A stretch of DNA of 64,000 nt, taken from Marinobacter sp. LV10R510-11A. Its GTDB lineage: Bacteria; Pseudomonadota; Gammaproteobacteria; Pseudomonadales; Oleiphilaceae. The stretch is from assembly GCF_900215155.1 (NCBI RefSeq), contig NZ_LT907980.1:2232001-2296000 (forward strand). The letters run 5' to 3'. The translations under genes and the position numbers were made by a program. The first letter of the stretch is position 1. The number at the start of each line of letters is the position of its first letter. A model generated the notes under the pieces. It was not told where the DNA came from. It worked only from the letters and a program-made list of their open reading frames with translations, and made no database searches. Positions 53,697 through 63,625 of this stretch are shown here, in pieces.

Positions 53697-55184
53697 ATGT
53701 CTGAATTGTCCTTTGCCGAACTGGGGCTTGATCCAGCCGTACTGGAAGCTGTATCCGCTATTGGCTACGAAACCCCAACGCCCATCCAGGCTCAGTGCAT
53801 TCCTGCGCTGCTCGCTGGCAAACATCTTCTGGGCGTTGCCCAGACCGGCACGGGTAAAACCGCAGCCTTTGCACTACCACTACTGAGCCGAATTGACGCC
53901 TCAGTAACCGAACCTCAGATTCTGGTTCTGGCACCCACGCGGGAACTGGCAATTCAGGTTGCAGAAGCGTTTACGTCCTACGCCGCAAAATTCCGCCACT
54001 TTCATGTATTACCGATCTACGGCGGTCAAGATTTTTACCCGCAGATCAAAGGCCTTAAGCGTGGCGCGCAAGTTATTGTCGGCACCCCCGGCCGTATGCT
54101 CGATCACCTTCGTAAAGGTACACTGAGGTTAGGTAACCTGAAGGCATTGGTACTGGATGAAGCAGACGAAATGCTGCGCATGGGCTTTATTGATGACGTA
54201 GAGGCTATTCTTGCCAAAACGCCAGCTGACTGCCAGCGCGCGCTCTTTTCTGCCACCATGCCGCCGCAAATCAAAAAAGTTGCACAAACCTACCTGAGCG
54301 ACGCAGTCGAAGTAAAAATCGAGAGCGCAACTCGTACGGTTGAAGGCATTTCTCAGTTTGTTCTGCCGGTTTATGCAGAGCGCAAACTGGATGCCCTAAC
54401 CCGTATCCTGGAAGTAGAGCCAATCGAAGCCGCGATTATCTTTGTGCGCACTAAGGCCGAAACGACACTTCTGGCCGAGAAGCTCAGCGCCCGCGGCCAC
54501 ACAGTAGCCCCTCTAAACGGAGATCTGAACCAGCGGCAGCGCGAGCAAACTGTTGAAGATCTCAAGCGTGGCAAGAAAGACATCATCGTTGCTACCGACG
54601 TAGCCGCCCGCGGCTTGGACGTGCCCAGAATCTCACACGTCATCAACTACGATGTGCCCTACGACACCGAAGCCTATATCCATCGGGTTGGGCGTACCGG
54701 CCGTGCGGGGCGCACGGGCAAGGCTATTCTGCTGGTAACCCCCCGTGAGCGAAGCTGGCTGCGCACGCTTGAGCGTGCCACCAACTCGCCAATGGAAGCT
54801 TACCAGTTGCCCTCGCCCGTTGAACTGAAAAAAATGCGCGAAGAGCAGTTTGAAAGCCAGCTTCTGGGCTTCGCTGAAGACAAGAAGCTTGCCAAGGCCA
54901 TGGGCTTGCTGGACGACATCGCCGAGCGCAACGAAATGGATATAGCCATGGTTGCCGGCGCTCTCGCCTGCTGGATGGAAGCAATGCAACCTGGCTTACT
55001 GCCTCTGGAGCAACCGGAAGCACTGCCGGTGGTGTCTGCAACTCCACCTCCACGTCGTGACCGTAAAGGCGGACGCCCAGGCGAGTTCCGCAAGGGACCA
55101 CCAAAGGGTCGCGGTGGGCCAGGAGGCGCTGGTGCCCGTGGCAAACCACCGGGTAAAGGTGGCAAGCCAGCCGGTAAGCGCTGA
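53697..55184 (+). CDS. DEAD-box RNA helicase
   Basis: A 495-residue SF2 helicase with Q motif (YETPTPIQAQCIP), Walker A AQTGTGKTAAF, PTRELA, TPGRMLDHL, DEAD in LVLDEADEMLRMGF, SAT, and the second domain VATDVAARGLD and HRVGRTGRAGRTG. It follows the DeaD/CsdA pattern through about residue 440 but lacks the DbpA-type RNA-binding domain of full DeaD; it ends in a 45-residue basic Gly/Pro/Arg tail. Its last bases overlap the folA reading frame on the other strand. Confidence 0.9.
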   Translation: MSELSFAELGLDPAVLEAVSAIGYETPTPIQAQCIPALLAGKHLLGVAQTGTGKTAAFALPLLSRIDASVTEPQILVLAPTRELAIQVAEAFTSYAAKFRHFHVLPIYGGQDFYPQIKGLKRGAQVIVGTPGRMLDHLRKGTLRLGNLKALVLDEADEMLRMGFIDDVEAILAKTPADCQRALFSATMPPQIKKVAQTYLSDAVEVKIESATRTVEGISQFVLPVYAERKLDALTRILEVEPIEAAIIFVRTKAETTLLAEKLSARGHTVAPLNGDLNQRQREQTVEDLKRGKKDIIVATDVAARGLDVPRISHVINYDVPYDTEAYIHRVGRTGRAGRTGKAILLVTPRERSWLRTLERATNSPMEAYQLPSPVELKKMREEQFESQLLGFAEDKKLAKAMGLLDDIAERNEMDIAMVAGALACWMEAMQPGLLPLEQPEALPVVSATPPPRRDRKGGRPGEFRKGPPKGRGGPGGAGARGKPPGKGGKPAGKR

Positions 55185-55678
55185 TAGACGACGAAGCTGT
55201 AGTCGTAAGGATTGTTATCGGACGCGGAGAAATCCTCCCGTCCGATTTCTTCCCACTCACCCCAGTTCACTTCCGGGAAATACGCATCGCCATCCACTTC
55301 GGCGTGCACCTGTGTGATATAAATGCGGTCTACCATGGGTAGCGCTTCGATATAGATCTGCCCTCCCCCGATAATCATCACTTCATCACCACCATCCAGT
55401 TCGGCCTGCGCTTCAGCCTTTACTAGTGCCTGTTCCAGCGATTGGGCGGCAACGGTTCCTGCGGGCGCTTCACGGTCTGCATTCCTCGAAATCACCACGT
55501 TCATCCGGCCCGGCAATGGTCTACCAATAGAATCCCAGGTTTTCCGGCCCATGATGATGGGCTTGCCCATGGTGGCTTGCTTGAAATATTTCAAATCGCC
55601 CGGTAGATACCAAGGCAGATTATTATTCCGGCCAATAACCCGGTTTCGGGACATGGCTACTATGAGTGCCTTGCGCAT
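54800..55678 (-). CDS. folA: Dihydrofolate reductase with run-on reading frame
   Basis: Residues 1-167 are a normal DHFR: MRKALIVAMSRNRVIGRNNNLPWYLPGDLKYFKQ, MGRKTWDSIGRPLPGR, MIIGGGQIYIEALP, ITQVHAEVDGDAYFP and the final YSFVVYQR. DHFR should end there (about 55178), but no stop follows; the frame runs 125 codons more, antisense to the helicase gene, producing a Pro/Arg/Gly-rich tail with no domain. The stop at 54800 is the first in frame. Either the natural stop was lost, or a small deletion joined the two convergent genes, or there is an error near 55175. ATG 55678 is the start. Confidence 0.8.
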   Translation of the reverse strand: MRKALIVAMSRNRVIGRNNNLPWYLPGDLKYFKQATMGKPIIMGRKTWDSIGRPLPGRMNVVISRNADREAPAGTVAAQSLEQALVKAEAQAELDGGDEVMIIGGGQIYIEALPMVDRIYITQVHAEVDGDAYFPEVNWGEWEEIGREDFSASDNNPYDYSFVVYQRLPAGLPPLPGGLPRAPAPPGPPRPFGGPLRNSPGRPPLRSRRGGGVADTTGSASGCSRGSKPGCIASIQQARAPATMAISISLRSAMSSSKPMALASFLSSAKPRSWLSNCSSRIFFSSTGEGNW

Positions 55679-55703
55679 GTGTTTTTCCTCTGATTCGGGG
55701 GTT

Positions 55704-55814
55704 GCAAGGATGCGGGAAGGGCTCTCCAAAAAACGCTGTGAATACGTCCGTGTACGCTTGGCTCCGCCATCCATGGCTCCGCACATTTTTGGAGAGCCCT
55801 TCCCGCATCCTTGC
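55704..55814. repeat. 111-bp palindromic element with 29-bp perfect arms
   Basis: 55704-55732 and 55786-55814 are exact reverse complements (29 bp, starting GCAAGGATGCGGG). The 53-base centre contains GCCATCCATGGC, itself partly palindromic. It lies between thyA and folA, 25 bases from the folA start and 29 bases beyond the thyA stop. The design resembles a REP/MITE-like interspersed element rather than a terminator. I see no second copy in the window. Confidence 0.85.
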
Positions 55815-55843
55815 GGTCGAATTGTGAGATCGGCCTGCCAGTA

Positions 55844-56683
55844 CTAGATAGCGATGGGTGCTTTTATACCGGGATAAGGGTCATAGCCCTCAAATTCGAA
55901 GTCTTCTAATTCGTAATCAAAAATTGAGTCTGGCTTCCGCTGAATAAGCAGTTTCGGCAGGGCTTTTGGCTTGCGCTTTAGCTGCTCAAACACGATGTCG
56001 TCTGTCAGGTGGTTCTGGTACAAGTGGCAATCGCCAAAGGTATGTACAAATTCACCGACTTCCAAATCACACTGCTGAGCGATCATGTGCGTTAGCAGTG
56101 CATAGGATGCGATGTTGAACGGCACGCCGAGCATCAGGTCTGCACTGCGCTGGTACAACTGGCAGGAGAGCTTGCCGTCGAGTACATAGAACTGGAACAG
56201 GCAGTGGCAGGGTGCCAGTGCCATGCGGCCTTCACGGGCGTTTTCCTGGGGGCCAACGGACTCATCCGGGAGTTCCGCCGGGTTCCAGGCGGAGACAATC
56301 AGGCGCCGAGAATTTGGTTTATTGCGTATCTGATTGATGACTTCGCTGATCTGATCCACCACCCGGCCATCCGGGCACTGCCAGCTTCGCCACTGCTTGC
56401 CGTAAATCGGCCCAAGATCGCCGTTTTCCAGCGCCCACGCATTCCAGATAGAGACTTTTCGCTCTTTTAACCAGTTGTTGTCTGTGGAGCCCTTCAGGAA
56501 CCAGAGCAGTTCATAAATAATGCTGCGCAGGTGCACTTTTTTGGTGGTAACCAGAGGGAAACCATCTTGGAGATTAAAGCGGATTTGGCGCCCGAAGACG
56601 GAACGGGTGCCCACGCCGGTTCTGTCGCCCTTGTCGAACCCGTTATCTACGACGTCCTGCATCAGATCGAGATAGGCTTTCAT
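55844..56683 (-). CDS. thyA: Thymidylate synthase
   Basis: ThyA methylates dUMP to dTMP using methylene-THF; the dihydrofolate made is reduced by FolA next door. The 279-residue product has [63 protein letters not shown], the nucleophile Cys in [12 protein letters not shown], and [38 protein letters not shown]. Its ATG at 56683 overlaps the lgt stop (ATGA). Thirty upstream in-frame codons are not used. Confidence 0.97.
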   Translation of the reverse strand: MKAYLDLMQDVVDNGFDKGDRTGVGTRSVFGRQIRFNLQDGFPLVTTKKVHLRSIIYELLWFLKGSTDNNWLKERKVSIWNAWALENGDLGPIYGKQWRSWQCPDGRVVDQISEVINQIRNKPNSRRLIVSAWNPAELPDESVGPQENAREGRMALAPCHCLFQFYVLDGKLSCQLYQRSADLMLGVPFNIASYALLTHMIAQQCDLEVGEFVHTFGDCHLYQNHLTDDIVFEQLKRKPKALPKLLIQRKPDSIFDYELEDFEFEGYDPYPGIKAPIAI

Positions 56684-57468
56684 TCGGCGTTTCTCCGGTA
56701 AGCAATAAACATCAGAACCGCCCCGCCCAGAAACATTGGGAAGGAAAGCACCTGCCCCATGGTCAGCCAATCGAATGCCAGGTAGCCCAGCTGCGCATCA
56801 GGCTCGCGTACAAACTCCACCAAAAAGCGGAAAACGCCGTAGCAAACCAAGAACAGCCCAGACACTGCCATTCTTGGGCGAGGCTTGGCGGAGAACCACC
56901 AGAGAATGATAAATAACAACACCCCCTCAAGGGCAAACTGGTAAAGCTGGGATGGGTGACGGGCCAGCGCATCTGGTGCTTGGCGGAACACCATGCCCCA
57001 AGGCATGTCGGTAGGCTTACCCCAGAGTTCGCCATTGATAAAGTTACCAATCCGCCCTGCTCCAAGGCCTACCGGCACCAACGGGGCCACGAAATCGGCA
57101 ATGCGCCAGAACCCAGTTCCAAGTTTGCGGCCGTACCACCACATGCCGAACGTGACACCCAACAATCCGCCATGGAAGGACATGCCGCCTTCCCATACCC
57201 GCAGGAGCCATAACGGGTCTGATAGGAAGAGATCAAAGTTGTAGAAGACGACATAGCCAAAGCGCCCACCCAAAATAACGCCAAGGGCGAGATAAAACAG
57301 AAGGTCGCCCATCTGCTCTTCGGTAACCGGGGACCAGGGTTTACGTGTACGTATCCGCCCCAGCCACCAGCCAGCCAGAAAGCCGACCAAGTACATCAAC
57401 CCATACCAATGAATCTTGAGTGGCCCGATGGCGAGGGCAACCGGGTCTATCTGTGGATGCTGAAGCAT
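56680..57468 (-). CDS. lgt: Prolipoprotein diacylglyceryl transferase
   Basis: Lgt puts diacylglycerol on the lipobox Cys of prolipoproteins, including LolB and RlpA encoded here. The 262-residue membrane protein has seven helices and the Lgt signature [15 protein letters not shown], plus [13 protein letters not shown] and [17 protein letters not shown] 57468 is preferred over an upstream TTG. It is coupled to thyA by a four-base overlap, as is common. Confidence 0.97.
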   Translation of the reverse strand: MLQHPQIDPVALAIGPLKIHWYGLMYLVGFLAGWWLGRIRTRKPWSPVTEEQMGDLLFYLALGVILGGRFGYVVFYNFDLFLSDPLWLLRVWEGGMSFHGGLLGVTFGMWWYGRKLGTGFWRIADFVAPLVPVGLGAGRIGNFINGELWGKPTDMPWGMVFRQAPDALARHPSQLYQFALEGVLLFIILWWFSAKPRPRMAVSGLFLVCYGVFRFLVEFVREPDAQLGYLAFDWLTMGQVLSFPMFLGGAVLMFIAYRRNAE

Positions 57469-57478
57469 CAATAACCTC

Positions 57479-58276
57479 TTAGCTTAGTAGAAAACGAAGG
57501 CCAACCAGCAATAGCAAGATGGCAAAAACACGCTTCAGCACCTTGGCGTTGAGCCGGTGTGCCAAATTAGCTCCTACCCGCGCAAACAGCACGCTGGTGA
57601 TAATAATTCCGATCAAGGCAGGCAAATAGATAAAGCCAAGGCTGTATTCCGGCAGCGCTGGCTCATTCCAGCCAGTCCAGGCATTGCCAAGAGCACCTGC
57701 AATAGCAATCGGTAACCCGCAAGCAGCAGAGGTACCCACTGCTTGCTGCATTCGAACGTTGCTCCAAGTCAAATATGGCACGGTGAGCGTTCCGCCGCCT
57801 ATACCAAATATGGCCGAGGCCCAGCCAATACCTGCTCCAGCCACACCAAGACCCGGCTTGCCCGCAACGTCCCTGCCCGGCGGTGGGTTTACGTCGAGCA
57901 GCATCTTGATGCCCACCAGAATGACAAATAGTCCGATTATCAGTTCCAAAGCGGCACCACTCAGCAACGCAGCGGTCCAGGCACCGATAAAAGCACCGGC
58001 CACAATGCCAACAGCCATTGGCCGGAAAACATCCCAGCGAATAGCCCCATGACCATGGTGAGAACGAATGGAGCTAAGGGATGTGAAAACAATGGTCGCC
58101 AGCGACGTTCCAACGGCCATGTGAGCGGCAACCTCAAGACCGAAGCCCTGCGCCCCAAAACTAAAAATCAGTACCGGCACAATAATAAGTCCGCCACCAA
58201 TGCCGAACAGGCCTGCAAGGGTGCCGGCAAAGGCTCCAAGCACCATATAAATGGCAAATACGGATAACAGGGACAT
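57479..58276 (-). CDS. TauE/SafE-family membrane permease
   Basis: A 265-residue protein with eight or more helices. The glycine-rich repeat is clear in both halves: [21 protein letters not shown] and [21 protein letters not shown]. Family members export sulfite or organosulfonates, or carry metals; nothing here fixes the substrate. It lies ten bases upstream of lgt and probably shares its transcript. Confidence 0.92.
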   Translation of the reverse strand: MSLLSVFAIYMVLGAFAGTLAGLFGIGGGLIIVPVLIFSFGAQGFGLEVAAHMAVGTSLATIVFTSLSSIRSHHGHGAIRWDVFRPMAVGIVAGAFIGAWTAALLSGAALELIIGLFVILVGIKMLLDVNPPPGRDVAGKPGLGVAGAGIGWASAIFGIGGGTLTVPYLTWSNVRMQQAVGTSAACGLPIAIAGALGNAWTGWNEPALPEYSLGFIYLPALIGIIITSVLFARVGANLAHRLNAKVLKRVFAILLLLVGLRFLLS

Positions 58277-58376
58277 AGTCACTCACACATCCGGGAAAAC
58301 AAGGCTGGTATGATACACACCAGCAACAATTTCATCATCTAGGAATGCCCCATTAGCCCCCGGAGAGCAACTTAGC

Positions 58377-59150
58377 ATGTGCCTAATCGCATTTTCTCTT
58401 GGCCAGAGCGCGCGTTTTCCGTTGGTGGTTGCCGCCAACCGAGATGAGTTTTTCCGCCGGCCCACGGCGCCGCTGCAGTGGTGGACAACAGAAGCCGGTG
58501 ACCGGGTGCTGTCCGGCAGGGATCTGCAATCCGGAGGTACCTGGCTGGCCGTGTCCCCCGAAGGCCACGTGACCGCCGTAACGAATGTTCGTGAAGGCAC
58601 GCCAGAAGCGGGCCTTGCGAGCCGTGGTGAGTTGCCCCTGAGGGCACTCCGGGAACAAGAATCACAGCTACAAGAAAGCTTGGCGAACACCTCTGCACGG
58701 TACGCAGGGTTCAACCTTGTAAGCCTCAGCAATACCGCCGGCTGGTACTTCAGCAACCGCGACGCTCGGCCAGGCCGCAGCATTCACCGGGGCATTTATG
58801 GTTTGAGCAATCACCTGCTTCAAACTCCGTGGCCCAAGCTTTTACGGCTCAGAAAAGCCGTGGGCCACACCGTGACATCCGCCGGGGGGAGTGCGGGGAA
58901 TCTACACAAAGACCTTACCCGGTTGCTGCAGGATACAACGCCGGCGCCGGATCATCTGCTCCCTAACACTGGCATACACCGTGACACCGAGCGCTTTCTT
59001 TCGTCGCCATTTATAACCGGCGCAGAATATGGCACTCGCGCCACCACAATCGTTAGCGTCTCCCGCACCGGCGAAATCCATGTTACCGAGCAGAGTTGGG
59101 CGCCTGAAGGCCGCCCGGAGGAATACCGGGAATTCCACTGGCAGCGATAG
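58377..59150 (+). CDS. NRDE-family protein
   Basis: A 257-residue protein of the NRDE (TANGO2-like) family. It begins MCLIAFSL and has the defining AANRDEFFRRPTAPLQWW, SGRDLQSGGTWLAVS and GYGLSNHLL-like (IYGLSNHLLQTPWPKL) segments. The conserved Cys2 could become the N-terminal residue, as in Ntn hydrolases, but no activity is established for bacterial members. It faces away from the TauE gene. Confidence 0.85.
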   Translation: MCLIAFSLGQSARFPLVVAANRDEFFRRPTAPLQWWTTEAGDRVLSGRDLQSGGTWLAVSPEGHVTAVTNVREGTPEAGLASRGELPLRALREQESQLQESLANTSARYAGFNLVSLSNTAGWYFSNRDARPGRSIHRGIYGLSNHLLQTPWPKLLRLRKAVGHTVTSAGGSAGNLHKDLTRLLQDTTPAPDHLLPNTGIHRDTERFLSSPFITGAEYGTRATTIVSVSRTGEIHVTEQSWAPEGRPEEYREFHWQR

Positions 59151-59161
59151 CGCTCTGCCTC

Positions 59162-59170
59162 TGATATAAT
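59162..59170 (+). promoter_or_regulatory. Extended -10 promoter for xseB-ispA-dxs
   Basis: TGATATAAT is an extended -10 element (TGN plus TATAAT) 35 bases before xseB. The -35 is poor, which such promoters tolerate. Confidence 0.55.
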
Positions 59171-59205
59171 CCGCGAAATTCGTCCACCCGATCGGAGGGC
59201 CACCG

Positions 59206-59460
59206 ATGGCCGGTCAACAAGACGCCACATCCATTGCCGACTTTGAGAAGTCTCTTGATGAGCTGGAAACGTTGGTTCGCAACCTAGAGGAAGGTGAACT
59301 CTCCCTTGAGCAATCCCTGGCTGCCTTCGAGCGAGGTGTAAAGCTGACCCGCGCCTGTCAGCAAGCCTTGAAAAGCGCCGAGCAACGGGTTGAGCAACTG
59401 GTACAGAACGATGATGGCACGCTGGAAACCCGTCCGTTTTCGCCGGATGACGCCAGCTAA
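59206..59460 (+). CDS. xseB: Exodeoxyribonuclease VII small subunit
   Basis: An 84-residue helical protein: [58 protein letters not shown], the entire family consensus. It complexes with XseA (not in the window). GGAGGG precedes the ATG. The stop overlaps the ispA start (TAATG). Confidence 0.96.
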   Translation: MAGQQDATSIADFEKSLDELETLVRNLEEGELSLEQSLAAFERGVKLTRACQQALKSAEQRVEQLVQNDDGTLETRPFSPDDAS

Positions 59461-60356
59461 TGCATAACGAGAACCCGTCTACCATGGATTTTCTGGAAAC
59501 CTGTCGCAGCCGCGTGGACGCAGAACTGGATCGCCGCATTGCATCCGGATCTGCCTCTGAGCGGCTTCAGGCCGCCATGAGTTACAGTGTTCTGGGCGGC
59601 GGAAAACGTATCCGCCCTGCGCTAAGCTTGGCGGCTGCAAACGCACTGGGGCAAAGCATTGATGTCGCTTTGGTGCCTGCCTGTGCCATCGAGCTGATCC
59701 ACGCCTATTCGCTTGTGCACGACGACCTACCGGCGATGGATAACGACGAATTACGTCGGGGCCGACCAACCGCACACATTGCCTTCGACGAAGCCACCGC
59801 CATTCTGGCCGGTGATGCCTTGCAGGCGCTGGCTTTTGAGTGGCTTGCGGAAGCCCCCGGCATCGAAGCGTCTGCACGGCTGACGATGATTCAGGAACTG
59901 GCCCGGGCAAGCGGTCATGGCGGCATGGTGGGTGGCCAAGCCATTGATCTGGAGTCCGTAGGCAAAATCCTGACGTTGGCTCAGCTCGAAACCATGCACC
60001 GACATAAAACCGGGGCGCTGATTGAAGCCAGCGTGCGCATTGGAGCACTGACGGTGCCCGGGGTTAGTGAACACTCACTGAATGCGCTAACACGTTACGC
60101 CCAGGCTCTTGGGTTGGCATTCCAAGTTCAGGATGACCTGCTAGACATTGAAGGGGATACAGAAACCATCGGAAAACCGCAGGGGTCTGACATTGCCCGC
60201 GCAAAACCGACCTATCCCGCTTTGCTAGGGCTGACAGGCGCACGGGAGCACCTCGCCGCACTACTCGACAACGCGCTTAAGAACCTGCAGGGTTTTGGGC
60301 CAGAAGCAGACCCCTTGAGGGCCATGGCAGACTATGTGGTGGCAAGAACACATTAA
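59460..60356 (+). CDS. ispA: Farnesyl diphosphate synthase
   Basis: IspA condenses isopentenyl diphosphate to make geranyl and then farnesyl diphosphate. The 298-residue product has YSVLGGGKRIRPALSL, the first aspartate-rich motif DDLPAMDND, GQAIDLES and the second motif DDLLDIEGD. It is coupled to xseB, and dxs follows: the xseB-ispA-dxs cluster is conserved. Confidence 0.97.
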   Translation: MHNENPSTMDFLETCRSRVDAELDRRIASGSASERLQAAMSYSVLGGGKRIRPALSLAAANALGQSIDVALVPACAIELIHAYSLVHDDLPAMDNDELRRGRPTAHIAFDEATAILAGDALQALAFEWLAEAPGIEASARLTMIQELARASGHGGMVGGQAIDLESVGKILTLAQLETMHRHKTGALIEASVRIGALTVPGVSEHSLNALTRYAQALGLAFQVQDDLLDIEGDTETIGKPQGSDIARAKPTYPALLGLTGAREHLAALLDNALKNLQGFGPEADPLRAMADYVVARTH

Positions 60357-60437
60357 ATCGGCCATTGAAGCCCGGTGCCACCAGAGCGCACACTGAAGAA
60401 ATACATTTTCACCACATTCCGGAAAAGACCCGAGCAG

Positions 60438-62369
60438 ATGCAGGACACGTATATTTTTAAGGAAATCCCGTCACATCGGCCAAACACACCGCTGCTGGAT
60501 CGGGTTGACATACCCGCCCAGTTGCGGGAGCTGCCGTCTGACCAGCTTACTCAGTTTGCCAGAGAGCTAAGGGCATTCCTGCTATGGTCCGTGGGGCAGA
60601 CCGGCGGCCATTTTGGTGCCGGGCTCGGCGTACTTGAACTGACTGTGGCACTACACTATGTGTTCAATACACCGGAAGACCGCTTGGTGTGGGATGTTGG
60701 CCACCAAGCGTACCCTCACAAGATTCTTACAGGCCGCCGTGAGCGGATGGGCAGCATCCGGCGCAAGAACGGCTTGGCCGGCTTCCCAAAACGCACTGAA
60801 AGCGAATACGACACCTTTGGTGTAGGTCATTCCAGTACGTCCATCAGTGCCGCGCTGGGCATGGCCGTAGCTGCTCGCCAGCAGAACACCGGCCGCAAGA
60901 GCATTGCCGTTATCGGTGATGGCGCCATGACTGCCGGTATGGCTTTTGAAGCACTGAACCATGCCGGCCACCTGCACGCCGACATGCTGGTAATTCTGAA
61001 CGACAACGACATGTCGATTTCGCGCAACGTGGGCGGCTTGTCTAACTATTTTGCCAAACTGCTTTCAAGCCGCACCTATAACCAAGTGCGCGATGGCAGC
61101 AAGAAAGTCCTTCAGGGCACGCCAAACCTGATGGCTCTGGCCAAGAAAACCGAAGAACACTTCAAAGGTATGATGGCGCCGGGCACCTTGTTTGAAGAAC
61201 TGGGTTTCAATTACATCGGCCCCATTGATGGCCACGACCTGCCACTGCTGGTCGAAACCCTTGAGAATATCCGCGAGCTGGAAGGCCCACAGTTTCTCCA
61301 TGTGGTGACCACCAAAGGCAAAGGCTTCGCACCAGCTGAGGCTGACCCAATCGGTTACCACGCCATCAACAAGATTGAGCCAGTGCCAGCCAGCAAGCCC
61401 GAACCGGTCAAACCTGCACCCTCGAAGCAAAAATACGCGAACGTGTTCGGACAATGGCTGTGCGATGCAGCGGAGCAGGATGAGCGCGTAAGCGGCATTA
61501 CGCCTGCAATGTGCGAAGGGTCCGATCTGCTGGCATTCTCCGAGCGCTTCCCGGATCGTTATTTCGACGTGGCCATTGCCGAGCAGCATGCCGTAACACT
61601 TGCAGCGGGTATGGCCTGTGATGGCGCAAAGCCGGTGGTTGCGATTTACTCCACGTTTTTACAGCGGGGGTACGATCAGTTAATACACGATGTGGCGATC
61701 CAGAACCTAGATGTACTGTTCGCAATCGACCGCGCCGGGCTGGTAGGCGAAGACGGCCCTACCCACGCAGGCGCCTTTGACATCAGTTACCTGCGATGCA
61801 TTCCCAACATGGTTCTGATGACGCCCTCAGATGAAAACGAAACACGCCAGTTGCTTCATACCGGCATGTTGTTTGAAGGCCCGGCAGCCGTTCGGTATCC
61901 CAGAGGAACCGGGCCAGGAGCAGACATTCAGCAAGAACTTACTCCTTTGGAGATCGGCAAGGGGCGCAAGGTTCGCGAAGGCAGCCACATTGCCATTCTC
62001 AACTTTGGCACGCTGCTCGCTCCGGCGCTGAAGGCCGCAGAAAGGTTGGGGGCGACGGTGGCCGATATGCGTTTCGTTAAGCCGCTCGATGAGGCCCTGA
62101 TCCTTGAGCTGGCAGAACAGCACGAGCTTCTAGTAACCCTGGAAGAGAACGCCATTGCCGGTGGTGCGGGCAGTGCCGTCACCGAATGCCTGAACCGCCA
62201 GGAAGTGTCCATGCCGGTGCTTCAACTTGGGTTGCCGGACACCTTTATTGATCACGGCAAACACGAAGAACTGCTCAAAGACTGCGGGCTGAATGCTGAT
62301 GGCATATTCTCTGCCATCAGCACTCGAATGGAGCGGCTACAGCATCAGCGACTGAAAGCGGTCAAATAA
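60438..62369 (+). CDS. dxs: 1-deoxy-D-xylulose-5-phosphate synthase
   Basis: Dxs starts the MEP pathway from pyruvate and glyceraldehyde 3-phosphate, using thiamine diphosphate. The 643-residue product has [18 protein letters not shown], the ThDP motif [18 protein letters not shown] to [25 protein letters not shown] and [22 protein letters not shown] 60438 gives a normal N-terminus; a GTG 21 codons earlier is in frame, but I see no strong ribosome-binding site for either. It ends eight bases from the convergent ribA. Confidence 0.96.
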   Translation: MQDTYIFKEIPSHRPNTPLLDRVDIPAQLRELPSDQLTQFARELRAFLLWSVGQTGGHFGAGLGVLELTVALHYVFNTPEDRLVWDVGHQAYPHKILTGRRERMGSIRRKNGLAGFPKRTESEYDTFGVGHSSTSISAALGMAVAARQQNTGRKSIAVIGDGAMTAGMAFEALNHAGHLHADMLVILNDNDMSISRNVGGLSNYFAKLLSSRTYNQVRDGSKKVLQGTPNLMALAKKTEEHFKGMMAPGTLFEELGFNYIGPIDGHDLPLLVETLENIRELEGPQFLHVVTTKGKGFAPAEADPIGYHAINKIEPVPASKPEPVKPAPSKQKYANVFGQWLCDAAEQDERVSGITPAMCEGSDLLAFSERFPDRYFDVAIAEQHAVTLAAGMACDGAKPVVAIYSTFLQRGYDQLIHDVAIQNLDVLFAIDRAGLVGEDGPTHAGAFDISYLRCIPNMVLMTPSDENETRQLLHTGMLFEGPAAVRYPRGTGPGADIQQELTPLEIGKGRKVREGSHIAILNFGTLLAPALKAAERLGATVADMRFVKPLDEALILELAEQHELLVTLEENAIAGGAGSAVTECLNRQEVSMPVLQLGLPDTFIDHGKHEELLKDCGLNADGIFSAISTRMERLQHQRLKAVK

Positions 62370-62377
62370 AACGTCCC

Positions 62378-62992
62378 TTAACCCTGGAGATCATCGTCCT
62401 GATGGCTCTCCAGCCAATGTCCGAGCTTGCTCTGCTTGGTATTCAGATAGTGCTCGTTATGGGGGTTTCGGCCCACGTTCAGGGGAACCCGCTCGGTGAT
62501 CTCGATACCGTATGAGGTCAGAGCATTCACCTTACGGGGATTGTTTGTCATCAGGCGCAAGCTTTTGATATCCAAGTGCTCCAGCATATCTTTACACATG
62601 CTGTAATCACGTAGATCCGCCGCAAAACCAAGTCGCTCGTTTGCCTCCACGGTATCCGCCCCCTGGTCCTGCAGATTGTACGCACGGATCTTGTTGAGCA
62701 AACCAATACCGCGACCTTCCTGGCGCAGGTACATCAGAACGCCTCGCCCTTCACGGGCAATGCTGCGCAATGCCTCTTCTAGCTGGTAACCACAATCGCA
62801 ACGCATGCTGTATAGCGCATCGCCGGTCAGGCATTCGGAGTGCGTTCGAGCCAGCATGGGTTCGTCACCATCCAGCGATCCCAGGGTCAGAGCAACATGC
62901 TCCTTTCCCGTGTCCAGCTCTTCAAAGCCGTGCATGTCGAATACCCCGAAAGGGGTCGGCAACCGGCAAGATTCGATGTAACGAACAGCCAC
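62378..62992 (-). CDS. ribA: GTP cyclohydrolase II
   Basis: RibA opens GTP for riboflavin synthesis. The 204-residue protein has [27 protein letters not shown] with the three zinc cysteines, [31 protein letters not shown], and LLTNNPRK-type [13 protein letters not shown]. The start is GTG 62992, seven bases after GAGGAA; the in-frame run upstream is unsupported. It is a standalone RibA, not a RibBA fusion. Confidence 0.96.
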   Translation of the reverse strand: MAVRYIESCRLPTPFGVFDMHGFEELDTGKEHVALTLGSLDGDEPMLARTHSECLTGDALYSMRCDCGYQLEEALRSIAREGRGVLMYLRQEGRGIGLLNKIRAYNLQDQGADTVEANERLGFAADLRDYSMCKDMLEHLDIKSLRLMTNNPRKVNALTSYGIEITERVPLNVGRNPHNEHYLNTKQSKLGHWLESHQDDDLQG

Positions 62993-63064
62993 AATGTTTC
63001 CTCGTGGTTCAGTAAATCGGGGCGCGCATTCTACCATGGGCCGGGGCACTGTGCAGATCCGTTA

Positions 63065-63547
63065 TTACGGGTTGCCGGCCATCCAATGTCCGCTGCGACC
63101 ACCCTTTTTCTCCAGTAGACGCACGCCACCGATCTCCATACCCTTGTCGACAGCTTTGCACATGTCATACAGCGTAAGCGCTGCCACACTCGCTGCAGTC
63201 AACGCTTCCATTTCGACACCTGTCTGGCCCGAAAGCTTGCAGCGGGTCAATATGTGCACCGATGCGCCATCAGCCCCCGGGGTGAGCTCTACCTTCACCG
63301 AGGTGAGATTTAGGGAGTGACACAATGGAATTAGATCGTGTGTTCTTTTGGCCGCCATAATCCCAGCAATACGGGCAACAGCCAGCACATCACCCTTTGG
63401 GTGCTCCCCTTCGGTGATCATCCTGAGGGTCTCCCCGTTCATGTGAATCCTTGCTTCGGCACGGGCTTCTCGCTCTGTTACGGCTTTGTCCGTTACGTCG
63501 ACCATTCGGGCTTCGCCCTTGTCATCAAGATGTGTCAATTTACTCAC
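63065..63547 (-). CDS. moaC: Cyclic pyranopterin monophosphate synthase MoaC
   Basis: MoaC works after MoaA in the first step of molybdopterin synthesis. The 160-residue product contains [56 protein letters not shown], and [44 protein letters not shown] with the conserved His-Cys and Lys. No other moa gene is adjacent in the window. Confidence 0.96.
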   Translation of the reverse strand: MSKLTHLDDKGEARMVDVTDKAVTEREARAEARIHMNGETLRMITEGEHPKGDVLAVARIAGIMAAKRTHDLIPLCHSLNLTSVKVELTPGADGASVHILTRCKLSGQTGVEMEALTAASVAALTLYDMCKAVDKGMEIGGVRLLEKKGGRSGHWMAGNP

Positions 63548-63625
63548 TGTGTCTCCCGGGGTTCAGATTCAACATAGGGTTAAATACGGGGCGTTTTAAA
63601 TAAGGATCAAAGCGACGAATTATAA

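Noticed and set aside
54724..55260. 178-codon minus-strand frame opposite the helicase 3' end
   Set aside because: Low stop-codon density in the GC-rich tail leaves several frames open by chance; no start or family.
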